Shown piece by piece: positions 7,535-16,320 of a stretch of DNA of 64,000 bases (position 1 is the first letter of the stretch; every line of letters begins with the position of its first letter). Made by a program: the position numbers and the translations under genes. Under the pieces are notes generated by a model. It was not told the DNA's origin. It searched no databases and saw only the letters and a list, made by a program, of their open reading frames with translations. The stretch comes from Ruminococcus sp. (GTDB taxonomy: Bacteria; Bacillota; Clostridia; Oscillospirales; Ruminococcaceae): NCBI GenBank assembly GCA_021200415.1, contig JAJQGO010000041.1, positions 1 to 64,000 of the forward strand, in the 5' to 3' direction.

Positions 7535-10273
7535 ATGAGCATTTTTAATTTTGACCAGAATCCCCCCACATTGAGCCGTGATTGGCAGCTTTTCCAGCAG
7601 TTTATGGGAAATATCGGCGCTTTCACCTACATAGCAAAGGAAAAAACAGCCTATTTAGACCCTGCCGCACGTCATATGCTGTCATGCTCGGATGAGAAAA
7701 TCAATGAGTTCGAGTTTTTTAATCTGCTCGAAAAAATTTCAAAAAATCCCGTTGAGGGACAAAAGCATATCTATAAATTCACTATTAACAATTCCTCCAG
7801 ATATATTAAAATGAATATATTTGAAAGCAGCGAGGAATGGCTTGGCTTTGTTCAGGATTATACACGTCAGATTTCCGAGGTGCGTGAAAAAACACACTTC
7901 GTTGAATATGACCCCATTACAAGATTGCCCTCCTATCCGTCCTTTTCACAAAAGGTCAGAAAGCTTATGCCTGATGTCCAAAAATGCTTTCTTGCCACAA
8001 TGTACATCAACGGCGTTGATAAGCTTGGCTCCTTCCTGACTGTGGACAACACAAACAACTGCATAACCTCCGTTGCCGAGGCGCTGAAGGGCTTTTCCTG
8101 CGAAAATGTTATAATCAGCTCAAAATCGAATTACGAAATATGCGTTCTGTTTTATGACTGCGATAAAATGTACGTGTGCGACCTTCTCAACAGCATGGAT
8201 TCCGCAGTCCGAAGCTGTGTCATGACAGATGAATTCGGGGAGATTATAGATATTTCCGATAAAAGCTCCCTTAGCCTTGCCATAGGCTGCGCCTGCTATC
8301 CCGATGAAGCCTCCGATTTCAATATGCTTGTGAATTATTCCGAATTCGCGCTCTATGAGGCAAGAGCAAACAAGCGACACGTTATAAACTGGTTCTCGGA
8401 GGAAAGTTACATCAGAGAAAAGGATTCCTATAAGAACGCTCAGATTTTCTCGAGAATCATTCAGGAAAATCTCGTGAATTATTACCTCCAGCCTATCGTT
8501 GAGGCGCAGACAGGCGAAATTGTCGCTTATGAGGCTCTTATGAAGCCCTCAGCGGATGTGAAAATGTCCGCATCTCAGATGCTGAAAATTGCTCAGAGTC
8601 AGAACAGTCTTTATTCCGTGGAAAAAATGACGCTTTTCAATACAATGAAGCTTATAAGCGACAATCAGAAAATTTTCGGCAAGAGAAAGCTGTTTATAAG
8701 CTGCCTCCCCGGAAGTCTGCTGTCCGACAACGATTTCAATGAGCTTTACATAACCTATGGGGAGCTTTTGGAAAAAGCTGTTATAGAGGTTGCCGAACAA
8801 AGCTCGGCAACTCACGATAATGTCGAAAGGCTGAAAAGCAGATGCAGCTTCATGCACGCCGAGCTTGCTATCGACAACTACGGCACGGGCTACTCAAATA
8901 CGGCTAATCTCCTCAACTTCTCGCCGGATTATATTAAAATCGGACGCTCACTTATAAGCGATATTCATAATGACCTGAAAAAGCAGCAGCTTGTAACGTC
9001 TATTATCGACTTCTGTCGGGAAAATCAAATCACCTCCCTTGCTGAGGGCGTGGAAACAAAGCAGGAGCTGAAAACTGTTATAAGACTCGGCGTTGACCTT
9101 ATTCAGGGCAGCTATACATCAAAACCGAAGCCGCTGTTCCTCGATAAAATTTCCGACGATATAAAGGACGAAATTATCAGAACCAACCTCGAATCACGCC
9201 CAAGCGGAGCGAAAAAAATCTACACAGCAAAAAATGATACGGAAATTGATATTCTCAAGCTGGCTCTCGAAAAATACACGGATATTCATATTTATCAGAG
9301 CAAGCTGACCATCACGGGCGACCCCGAAAAGCCTGTCAAGATGAATATTACCGTTATGGACAACCACAGCTGCGACCTGACGCTGAAAAATGTCAATATC
9401 ATCAGCGGCAACAGCAAGCCTACCATCTCCGTGGGCGAATACGCACGCCTCGTCCTGAACGTCACGAAAAACAATAAGCTCAATTATTCCGGAATCTATG
9501 TGCCCCTCGGCTCGCAGATTGAGCTTGTGGGCGACGGCAGCCTGACAATTGACTGCTACTCCCCTGCGGGAATCGGAATCGGAACTGACTTCGAGCATAA
9601 CTACGGCGATATTACGGTTAATATGCAGGGAACGCTTGAAATAATCAGCAACTGCGAGGATACACTCTGCATCGGCGGCGGCTGCAATGACGATGACTCC
9701 GAAATCAAGCTGCTTGCGGGAATTATCAAAATTTATATGTACTCCAAAAACGGTCTTGCTATCGGCAGCTTCAACGGAGATGCCATTGTGGACATCGGCG
9801 AGGACTGCCGCCTTGACCTTACCGTTTCCGGAATTAAGGTAACAGGCATAGGCAGCTGCTCCGGAATCGCTTCTATTACCTCGTCAGCCAATATAAATCT
9901 GCTCTGCTCGGGCGCGCAGGCAGTAGGAATCGGTTCGCTCAATGACGGCGACGGAAGCATAATTATCAAAAAGGGCAAAATCAATATCAAAATGCGCTCC
10001 GCTAAGAATTCATGCATCGGCTCGCTCAACGGAAGCATAAATACAAAAATCAGGGACGCCGATATTGTAATCGACTCCGAAGGCGATGAATCCGCGGGAA
10101 TCGGCGATCTTTACGGCACGGGAAACATTGCAATTATAAATTCAAACGTGAACCTGAAAATGCTTGCCGCAACGCCTATGGATATAGGAACTAAGGACGG
10201 GGATCTGCAAATTCAAAGCTCCGCAATCAATTCTATCGTCAACGAAAAGAAGATTACCTACAGCAGCAATTGA
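7535..10273 (+). CDS. Degenerate GGDEF-EAL protein with C-terminal beta-helix-like repeats
   Basis: Large protein of 912 aa with no signal peptide or clear membrane segment. A PAS-like N-terminal region is followed by a degenerate GGDEF domain (from about residue 126, DPITRLPSYPSF; no GGDEF motif). An EAL domain follows: the EAL Glu is at about 333 in YEALMKPS, and IDNYGTGYS (about 446), PDYIKIGRS and AEGVET are present. Several expected catalytic residues are changed: the Asn of the NLS-type motif reads ISC, DDFGTG reads DNYGTG, and IKID reads IKIG. Weak or no c-di-GMP hydrolysis, or a binding role, is therefore likely. From about 560 to the end runs a repeat region with recurring GIGS, CIGGG and AGIG turns typical of a right-handed beta-helix, a fold normally seen in secreted proteins. 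I chose the ATG at 7535 (GGAG five bases upstream) over the TTG at 7427. Confidence 0.75.
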   Translation: MSIFNFDQNPPTLSRDWQLFQQFMGNIGAFTYIAKEKTAYLDPAARHMLSCSDEKINEFEFFNLLEKISKNPVEGQKHIYKFTINNSSRYIKMNIFESSEEWLGFVQDYTRQISEVREKTHFVEYDPITRLPSYPSFSQKVRKLMPDVQKCFLATMYINGVDKLGSFLTVDNTNNCITSVAEALKGFSCENVIISSKSNYEICVLFYDCDKMYVCDLLNSMDSAVRSCVMTDEFGEIIDISDKSSLSLAIGCACYPDEASDFNMLVNYSEFALYEARANKRHVINWFSEESYIREKDSYKNAQIFSRIIQENLVNYYLQPIVEAQTGEIVAYEALMKPSADVKMSASQMLKIAQSQNSLYSVEKMTLFNTMKLISDNQKIFGKRKLFISCLPGSLLSDNDFNELYITYGELLEKAVIEVAEQSSATHDNVERLKSRCSFMHAELAIDNYGTGYSNTANLLNFSPDYIKIGRSLISDIHNDLKKQQLVTSIIDFCRENQITSLAEGVETKQELKTVIRLGVDLIQGSYTSKPKPLFLDKISDDIKDEIIRTNLESRPSGAKKIYTAKNDTEIDILKLALEKYTDIHIYQSKLTITGDPEKPVKMNITVMDNHSCDLTLKNVNIISGNSKPTISVGEYARLVLNVTKNNKLNYSGIYVPLGSQIELVGDGSLTIDCYSPAGIGIGTDFEHNYGDITVNMQGTLEIISNCEDTLCIGGGCNDDDSEIKLLAGIIKIYMYSKNGLAIGSFNGDAIVDIGEDCRLDLTVSGIKVTGIGSCSGIASITSSANINLLCSGAQAVGIGSLNDGDGSIIIKKGKINIKMRSAKNSCIGSLNGSINTKIRDADIVIDSEGDESAGIGDLYGTGNIAIINSNVNLKMLAATPMDIGTKDGDLQIQSSAINSIVNEKKITYSSN

Positions 10274-10326
10274 TCTGCCGCTGAAGCACATAATCAATCT
10301 CTTAAATGAAAGGTACTGTTTAAACT

Positions 10327-11421
10327 ATGAAACTTGGTATGGTTGGTCTGCCGAATGTCGGCAAAAGCACTCTTTTTAACGCACTCACTAACGCAGGGGC
10401 GGAATCCGCAAATTATCCGTTCTGCACAATTGAAAAAAATGTCGGAATTGTTTCCGTCCCCGATGAACGCCTTGACGCTCTCGCAAAAATGTACGAGCCG
10501 GACAAATTCACGCCGGCTACGCTGGAATTCGTGGATATAGCGGGTCTGGTTAAGGGAGCTTCAAAGGGCGAGGGTCTTGGAAATAAGTTCCTTGCCGATA
10601 TAAGGGAGGTTGACGCTATCGTCCATGTGGTGCGCTGCTTCGAGGACGCGAATATTATCCACGTTGACGGAAGCATTAACCCTGTGCGTGATATTGAAAC
10701 CATCAATCTTGAGCTGATTTTCTCCGATATTGAAATGGTTGACAGACGAATCGACAGAGCTAAAAAGGCGGCAAAGGGCGATAAGAAATATCTCGCTGAG
10801 GTTGACTTCCTTGAACGCCTGAAGGCTCATCTCGAAAACGGAAAATCCGCACGAGGCTTCGATTTCACCGACGATGAAAGAGAAATGCTCAAATCAACTC
10901 CTCTGCTTTCGGCAAAGCCTGTCATATACGCCGCAAATCTGAGCGAGGAGGATTTCACAAATAATATCGATACAAACGAAAATTATAAAAAGGTCTGTGA
11001 AATCGCGGCTGAGGAAAACTCCGCCGTTCTCCCGATATGCGCACAGATAGAATCCGAAATATCCGACATGAGCGACGAGGATAAGGAAATGTTCCTTGCC
11101 GATCTGGGACTTGAGGTATCGGGTCTTAACAGAATTATCAGGGAGGGCTACTCGCTGCTCGGTCTTATTTCATACCTGACCGCAGGCAAGCCGGAGGTTC
11201 GCGCATGGACAATCAAAAAGGGAACTAAAGCTCCGCAGGCTGCCGGAAAAATTCATACCGACTTTGAAAAAGGATTTATCCGCGCAGAGGTTATTTCCTT
11301 TGACGACCTCATGGAATGCGGCTCTATGGCTGCCGCAAAGGAAAAGGGACTTGTTCGCCTTGAGGGCAAGGATTACGTTATGCAGGACGGAGATATTGTA
11401 CTGTTCAGATTCAACGTATAA
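10327..11421 (+). CDS. ychF: Redox-regulated ribosome-binding ATPase YchF
   Basis: YchF/Ola1 subfamily of Obg-like P-loop NTPases, 364 aa, the standard length. The G1 motif GLPNVGKST is at residues 7-15, and the DIAGLVKGASKGEGLGNKFL switch region follows. The G4 position reads NLSE (in YAANLSEED), the substitution that gives this family ATP rather than GTP preference. The central coiled-coil insert and the C-terminal TGS domain (from about 280, LISYLTAGKPEVRAWTI) are intact. Family members bind the ribosome and influence translation initiation and stress responses. A weak AAAGGT precedes the ATG. It follows the EAL gene by 53 bases with no terminator between, so co-transcription is possible. 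Confidence 0.97.
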   Translation: MKLGMVGLPNVGKSTLFNALTNAGAESANYPFCTIEKNVGIVSVPDERLDALAKMYEPDKFTPATLEFVDIAGLVKGASKGEGLGNKFLADIREVDAIVHVVRCFEDANIIHVDGSINPVRDIETINLELIFSDIEMVDRRIDRAKKAAKGDKKYLAEVDFLERLKAHLENGKSARGFDFTDDEREMLKSTPLLSAKPVIYAANLSEEDFTNNIDTNENYKKVCEIAAEENSAVLPICAQIESEISDMSDEDKEMFLADLGLEVSGLNRIIREGYSLLGLISYLTAGKPEVRAWTIKKGTKAPQAAGKIHTDFEKGFIRAEVISFDDLMECGSMAAAKEKGLVRLEGKDYVMQDGDIVLFRFNV

Positions 11422-11487
11422 AGGCGGCAGAGCAATGCCGCTGTGAAATTCAGGGTAATACCGCATCAGAAACGGAGGCATGGGAAC

Positions 11488-12792
11488 ATGAAAAAAAATC
11501 TTGCGGAAATTTCCGTATGCTGCTGCCTGTTTATGCTCTCAGCCTGCGGAGGCAAATCCGAAGCATCTTATACTCAGCCTGACGGTTCTCTCGATGAATG
11601 CACGCTCCGCTTCTCGTGGTGGGGCGGCGACGACAGACATGAGGCTACTCTCGAAGCAATCGAGCTTTGGAACGAGCTTCACCCTGAAATTACTATCGTG
11701 GCGGAATACGGCGGCTGGGACGGCTGGACTGAAAAGGTAAGCGCGCAGATAAGCGGAAATACAGCTCCCGATGTCATGCAGATAAATTACGACTGGCTTA
11801 TTAACTTCTCAAAGGACGGTCTGGGCTTTTACGACCTCTACACACTTGATAATCTCGACCTTTCAGGCTATGATGAGGAAACGCTCCTGTTCGGGGAGGT
11901 CAAGGGACATCTCAACGCCGTTACCGTATCCATGAGCGGAAGAGGATTGTTCTATAATTCCGAGGTATACGACAGCATAGGCGCGTCATACCCCGAAACG
12001 TGGGATGATCTCCTTGCCCTTGGCGCGACCTTTGAAAGCTATGGTCTTTATCCTCTCGACCTCGATATTCAAACGGGAGGTACGGCATGGTATCTTGCTG
12101 TGGTTTACGTTCAGCAGACTACAGGCAGAGAGTTTATCTCAATGGACGGCGATCTCGGGTTCACCGTGGAGGATATAAAAGCAGCTCTCGATTTTTATAA
12201 ATCCCTTGAAGATAACCACGTTATACGTACCGTTCAGACACGCACCGATGAGGACGGAAACGCGGCTCTTTATCAGTCGGCTGAATTTATAAGCGGTAAA
12301 ATTGCAGGCGTTCTCGAATGGGGAAGCGCTATCGGCAAGTATGAATCCGTACTCGACGAGGGTGTTCTCGAAAGCGGCCCGCTCCTGACGGACGGCAGCG
12401 GAAATTCCGGCGGCTGGATGATAAAGCCGTCGCTTCTCTACGCTATAAGCGCAGATACGGAATATCCCGACGAAGCCGCGGAGTTCATGGACTTCCTGCT
12501 GAACAATGAGCAGTGCGCTGAAATTCTCGGAACAACACGGGGAATTCCTGCCTCGTCGTACGCCTTCAATCACCTGAGCGAAACAGGTCAGCTGGACGGG
12601 CTTGCGCAGGAAAATTCAATTATGCTGAGCGAGGCTGATACTGTAAACGTCAGCCCATATATGGAGCTTACACGCATGAAGGAATTCTACAACACGGCAA
12701 TTGAGAAGGTTTCCTACAATGCCGCTGACACAGCCGATGCCGCACAGGAAATGTATGACTCCATAACCGAATATCTGGAGAGTATAAAATGA
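11488..12792 (+). CDS. Sugar ABC transporter substrate-binding lipoprotein
   Basis: Extracellular solute-binding protein family 1, 434 aa, lipid-anchored outside the membrane. The signal peptide ends in the lipobox LSAC, with the modified Cys at about residue 20, and a short polar linker follows. The mature start LRFSWWGGDDRHEATLEAIELW and the APDVMQINYDWL motif are typical of oligosaccharide binders. The ORF track starts at 11443, but the ATG at 11488 has GGAGG nine bases upstream and gives a proper signal peptide. Stop and start codons overlap with the next permease (ATGA). With the GH105 enzyme downstream, the ligand is most likely unsaturated rhamnogalacturonan oligosaccharides; this is inferred from context. 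Confidence 0.93.
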   Translation: MKKNLAEISVCCCLFMLSACGGKSEASYTQPDGSLDECTLRFSWWGGDDRHEATLEAIELWNELHPEITIVAEYGGWDGWTEKVSAQISGNTAPDVMQINYDWLINFSKDGLGFYDLYTLDNLDLSGYDEETLLFGEVKGHLNAVTVSMSGRGLFYNSEVYDSIGASYPETWDDLLALGATFESYGLYPLDLDIQTGGTAWYLAVVYVQQTTGREFISMDGDLGFTVEDIKAALDFYKSLEDNHVIRTVQTRTDEDGNAALYQSAEFISGKIAGVLEWGSAIGKYESVLDEGVLESGPLLTDGSGNSGGWMIKPSLLYAISADTEYPDEAAEFMDFLLNNEQCAEILGTTRGIPASSYAFNHLSETGQLDGLAQENSIMLSEADTVNVSPYMELTRMKEFYNTAIEKVSYNAADTADAAQEMYDSITEYLESIK

Positions 12793-13679
12793 GCATGAAA
12801 AAGAAAAGAATTTACCATAATCCCGTGGGCGTCAGGAAATCAACGGGACTTCTTCTGATTGCTCCCTTTATTGCAGGATTTCTTCTGTTCACGCTCTATC
12901 CCTTTGTCAGCTCCCTTTTCAGCGGTCTTAAAATTTCGGAGGACGGTCAGCTCGGACTTGACAACTTCATACGCATTTTTCACGACAAAACCGTCATAAG
13001 GGCGGCAGCCGTAACTCTGAAATACGCCGCTGTTCTCGTTCCGCTGAAGCTCATATTCTCCCTGCTTACGGCAATGCTCCTGAACATGGAAATAAAGGGA
13101 ATCGGCGTTTTCCGGACTATCTTCTACATACCGTCCATACTCGGTGCAAACCTGTCGGTTGTGATTATGTGGCAGTATCTTTTCACCTCGGACGGACTTG
13201 TAAATCAGCTGCTGGAGCTTATAAATCTTTCGCCTGTCAGCTGGTACGGGCAGCCCGATTCGGCGCTTGCAATCGTGGTTCTGCTGAGGCTCTGGGAATT
13301 CGGCTCAACTATGGTGATTTTCCTTGCGGCGCTGAGGGATATACCCAAGGATTACTATGATGCCGCTTCAATTGACGGCTGCGGACGTGTACGCGCCTTT
13401 TTCAGAATCACCCTTCCGCTGCTGAAAAATGTCATATTCATCAACCTCGTTTTGCAGACAATCTCCGCATTTCAGGAATTCAGCGCGCCCTATATGATTA
13501 CAGGCGGAAATCCCATGAAAAGCACCTACACTATCGGTATGCTCATATACGACGAAATGTTCAGCTACATGAACCCGAATTACGCAAACGCTGTTTCATG
13601 GCTGCTGTTTATTGCAATCGGGCTGATAATTTTTATCATGTATAAGCTTACGTCAAAATTCAGGGAGGCAAATCAATGA
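12789..13679 (+). CDS. Sugar ABC transporter permease (MalF/UgpA-like)
   Basis: Inner permease subunit of a carbohydrate ABC importer, 296 aa, with six predicted membrane helices starting with STGLLLIAPFIAGFLLFTLYPF. The EAA loop that docks the ATPase reads AASIDGCGRVRAFFRITLPLL (around residues 195-215). It overlaps the binding-protein gene at its start and the second permease at its end by four bases each, implying translational coupling. No ATPase gene is in the cluster. In Firmicutes such CUT1 importers often share a general MsmX-type ATPase encoded elsewhere, which I infer here. Confidence 0.95.
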   Translation: MSMKKKRIYHNPVGVRKSTGLLLIAPFIAGFLLFTLYPFVSSLFSGLKISEDGQLGLDNFIRIFHDKTVIRAAAVTLKYAAVLVPLKLIFSLLTAMLLNMEIKGIGVFRTIFYIPSILGANLSVVIMWQYLFTSDGLVNQLLELINLSPVSWYGQPDSALAIVVLLRLWEFGSTMVIFLAALRDIPKDYYDAASIDGCGRVRAFFRITLPLLKNVIFINLVLQTISAFQEFSAPYMITGGNPMKSTYTIGMLIYDEMFSYMNPNYANAVSWLLFIAIGLIIFIMYKLTSKFREANQ

Positions 13680-14512
13680 AAAAGCTCCCTGTTTATCTGC
13701 TGCTTACGGCAATTTCCATAGTCATGCTCTATCCCCTTTTGTGGCTCATCGGAGCTTCATTCAAAACAAACAGTGAGATTTTCAGTTCAGTGTGGTTTAT
13801 GCCTGAGCATATCAGCTTTGACGCCTATATAAAGGGGTGGCAGACCGTAACTCCCCACACAATGGGATATTACTTCCTCAACACGTTCAAAATTGTCATT
13901 CCAAAGACGGTTTTTGCCGTATGCTCATCGGTTGTTGTGGCGTATGGCTTCGCAAGATTTGATTTTCCGCTGAAAAAATTCTTTTTCGCACTGCTGATCG
14001 GAAGTATGCTTATGCCCCAGATTGCTGTTCTCATGCCGTCATACATGATGTGGAGCGACTTTTTTGGATTTAATTTTCTCGACACATATGTTCCTCTTAT
14101 AATGCCGTCACTGTTTGCCTGCGAGGGAATGTTTGTGTTTATTCTTGTTCAGTTTTTTTCAGGCGTACCCAAGGAATTTGACGAGGCTGCCAGAATTGAC
14201 GGCTGCGGAACACTCAGAACTCTCGTTCTTGTGCTTGCGCCCTGCATACGTCCTGCAATCATTTCAATTGCGGTTTTCTCGTTCCTCTGGACAATGAACG
14301 ACTTTCTTTCTCCGCTGATTTATATTCAGTCAGTTGAAAAATACACCCTTTCCCTTGCGCTTCGCCTTTCCGTGGACAGCACAGGTCAGGGCTACGAGCA
14401 GAACAAAATTATCGCCATGTCGGTAATTGGTCTTATACCGTCAATTGCTGTTTTTGCTCTTGCACAGAAAAAATTTATAAACGGAATTACCGCGGGAGGA
14501 TTGTCCGGATGA
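13676..14512 (+). CDS. Sugar ABC transporter permease (MalG/UgpE-like)
   Basis: Second permease of the same importer, 278 aa, six predicted membrane segments. The EAA loop reads EAARIDGCGTLRTLVLVLAPCI (around residues 170-191), the MalG-type sequence. It begins inside the last codons of the first permease (ATGA overlap) and its own stop overlaps the start of the GH105 gene. Transporter and hydrolase are therefore made from one translationally coupled message. Confidence 0.95.
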   Translation: MKKLPVYLLLTAISIVMLYPLLWLIGASFKTNSEIFSSVWFMPEHISFDAYIKGWQTVTPHTMGYYFLNTFKIVIPKTVFAVCSSVVVAYGFARFDFPLKKFFFALLIGSMLMPQIAVLMPSYMMWSDFFGFNFLDTYVPLIMPSLFACEGMFVFILVQFFSGVPKEFDEAARIDGCGTLRTLVLVLAPCIRPAIISIAVFSFLWTMNDFLSPLIYIQSVEKYTLSLALRLSVDSTGQGYEQNKIIAMSVIGLIPSIAVFALAQKKFINGITAGGLSG

Positions 14513-15726
14513 TAAATCTACAGAAAACCGAAAAAACAGTCAGGCTGTATGTCGAAAAGCTTATTCTGCCCTCCGAGCCGCTCTATCCCCTGTGGAACAA
14601 CGAGAACCGCATCTTCTCCAAGGGCGGCAAATGGAACTATATAGATGCCTGCATGATTAAATCCACAGGTATGCTGTATGAGCTTTACGGCGACGAGCGG
14701 CTGCTCAATTACGCTGTACGCTTCACTGATTCCTATGTTCGGGAGGACGGCACGATTCCCTCAATGAATCCCCTTGACTACAATCTCGACAACATAAACG
14801 GCGCGAAAAATCTCATGTACCTCTTCAAAAAAACAGGCAGAGAAAAATATCGTCGGGCATTTGAGCTGATATACAGCAGTCAGCTTCTCAGTCAGCCGAG
14901 GCTTAGCTGCGGAAGCTTCTTTCACAAGGCAATTTATCCATATCAGATCTGGCTTGACGGAACATACATGGTGCTGCCTTTTCTTGCGGAATATGCGGAC
15001 TTTTCGGGCGATACCCGTATTTATGCGGATATTGAAAATCAAATTGAAAATATAGTCCGCATTATGCGTGATGAAAAGTCGGGGCTGTACAAGCATGGCT
15101 ATGACGAATCCCGAACAATGCACTGGGCGGACAGTCAGACAGGTCTTTCCGGAGAATTCTGGCTGCGCGCTATGGGATGGTTCTGCGCGGCGCTTGCTGA
15201 TTTATGCGGGCTTGCCGAAAACGTGCCGACTCTTTACGCCACCTGCCGCCGCACCTTAGATGAGCTGCTTCATGCCCTTTCCAAATGCATATATACGGAC
15301 AATATGCTGTATCAGCTCCCCTCAAAGCCTGAAATCAGGGGGAATTATCCCGAAACAAGCGGAACTCTCCTCTTTTCCTATGCCGCCCTTAAAGCGTACA
15401 GACTGGGAATATGCGATGAAAAAATAAAAGCCGACGGTGTAAGAACATTGTCGGCTGTGACCGAAAGCTTCATTGAACTAAGGGACAATGAAATTCCGAT
15501 TATGAAAAATATTTGTCTTGTTGCGGGTCTGGGCGGAAAAACAAGGCGCAGCGGAACTGCCGGATACTATTTGGGCGAACCGACTGTTGAAAATGACGCA
15601 AAGGGAATTGCCCCGTATCTTATGGCCTTTACGGAGCTGAAAAGATTATCGCTCAATGAGGGTAACGGCTCGTCCAAGCTTTCTCCCGAAGCTGCCGCCT
15701 ATGAGCAGCAAAAAAATCACGTTTGA
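14509..15726 (+). CDS. Glycoside hydrolase family 105 unsaturated rhamnogalacturonyl hydrolase
   Basis: GH105 (YteR/RhiN-like) enzyme, 405 aa, no signal peptide, so cytoplasmic. It would remove the unsaturated galacturonic acid left at the non-reducing end of rhamnogalacturonan fragments by a lyase. The (alpha/alpha)6-barrel motifs are clear: YPYQIWLDGTYMVLPFLAEYA, with the Asp of WLDG as the likely catalytic residue, GLYKHGYDESR, and WADSQTGLSGEFWLRAMGWF. It matches the upstream importer and the PL11 lyase at 40.4-43.1 kb: lyase outside, importer, then hydrolase inside. The start overlaps the permease stop. The last 81 bases overlap the end of the convergent S-component gene, and no terminator is seen between them. 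Confidence 0.92.
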   Translation: MINLQKTEKTVRLYVEKLILPSEPLYPLWNNENRIFSKGGKWNYIDACMIKSTGMLYELYGDERLLNYAVRFTDSYVREDGTIPSMNPLDYNLDNINGAKNLMYLFKKTGREKYRRAFELIYSSQLLSQPRLSCGSFFHKAIYPYQIWLDGTYMVLPFLAEYADFSGDTRIYADIENQIENIVRIMRDEKSGLYKHGYDESRTMHWADSQTGLSGEFWLRAMGWFCAALADLCGLAENVPTLYATCRRTLDELLHALSKCIYTDNMLYQLPSKPEIRGNYPETSGTLLFSYAALKAYRLGICDEKIKADGVRTLSAVTESFIELRDNEIPIMKNICLVAGLGGKTRRSGTAGYYLGEPTVENDAKGIAPYLMAFTELKRLSLNEGNGSSKLSPEAAAYEQQKNHV

Positions 15727-16320
15727 AACGGCATACGTCACCGTAAACGGAATTGCCGTAATCAGGGCGGCTTTGTAAAGTCCTAAGTCAAAGCCCTCGT
15801 TGTACCAGAGAACCGTCCATATATCCATAACCCATGAATAAAAGACTCCTGTCAGCGCACCGAAAGCAAGCAGCAGGAGTCTGCTTTTTTTCAGCTGATT
15901 TGCGAAAACACCTGCCATAAGCCCTATCATTCCCCATGCAAGCATCTGAAAGGGCGTCCATACGCCATGACCGAAATACATATTCGAGATAAGCGCCGTC
16001 AGCGCCCCTGTCAGGAATCCCCCTTCAGCCGTCAGGTACATTCCGCTGAGTATGACTATTGCGGTAATCGGCTTGAACGCAGGCAGCGGTGCGAAAATAA
16101 ATCTCCCAACTATGGAAAGGGCAGTCATAACCGCCACAAGGACAGCGTATCGTGAGGTCAGCTCACGCCGCTCAAAGGCAAATGCAAATCCTACGCAGGC
16201 GGCTGCGGCAACAAGCAGTGAAATTATGGTGTAGTGGCTTTCCCTGAACATATATGCTCCCGCCAGAACAAGAAGAACTGCCGCAGTCGGAGCGGCGGCT
16301 CTTTTAAGCGTTGCTTTCAT
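15646..16320 (-). CDS. ECF transporter S component, probably cobalamin-specific
   Basis: Integral membrane substrate-binding subunit of an energy-coupling-factor importer, 224 aa, with about six hydrophobic helices. The family is supported by its size, its topology and its place directly after EcfA-A' and EcfT. Motifs such as LSGMYLTAEGGFLTGALTALISNMYFGHGVWTPFQMLAWG resemble S components that are followed by dedicated ATPases. Cobalamin specificity is inferred from the riboswitch upstream of the operon and from the two transcobalamin-like proteins encoded first. The start overlaps the end of the ATPase gene by 17 bases. Its 3' end overlaps the GH105 gene on the other strand. A cobalt or another tetrapyrrole-related substrate is a weaker alternative. 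Confidence 0.82.
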   Translation of the reverse strand: MKATLKRAAAPTAAVLLVLAGAYMFRESHYTIISLLVAAAACVGFAFAFERRELTSRYAVLVAVMTALSIVGRFIFAPLPAFKPITAIVILSGMYLTAEGGFLTGALTALISNMYFGHGVWTPFQMLAWGMIGLMAGVFANQLKKSRLLLLAFGALTGVFYSWVMDIWTVLWYNEGFDLGLYKAALITAIPFTVTYAVSNVIFLLLIGGSFGRKLGRAVTLIER

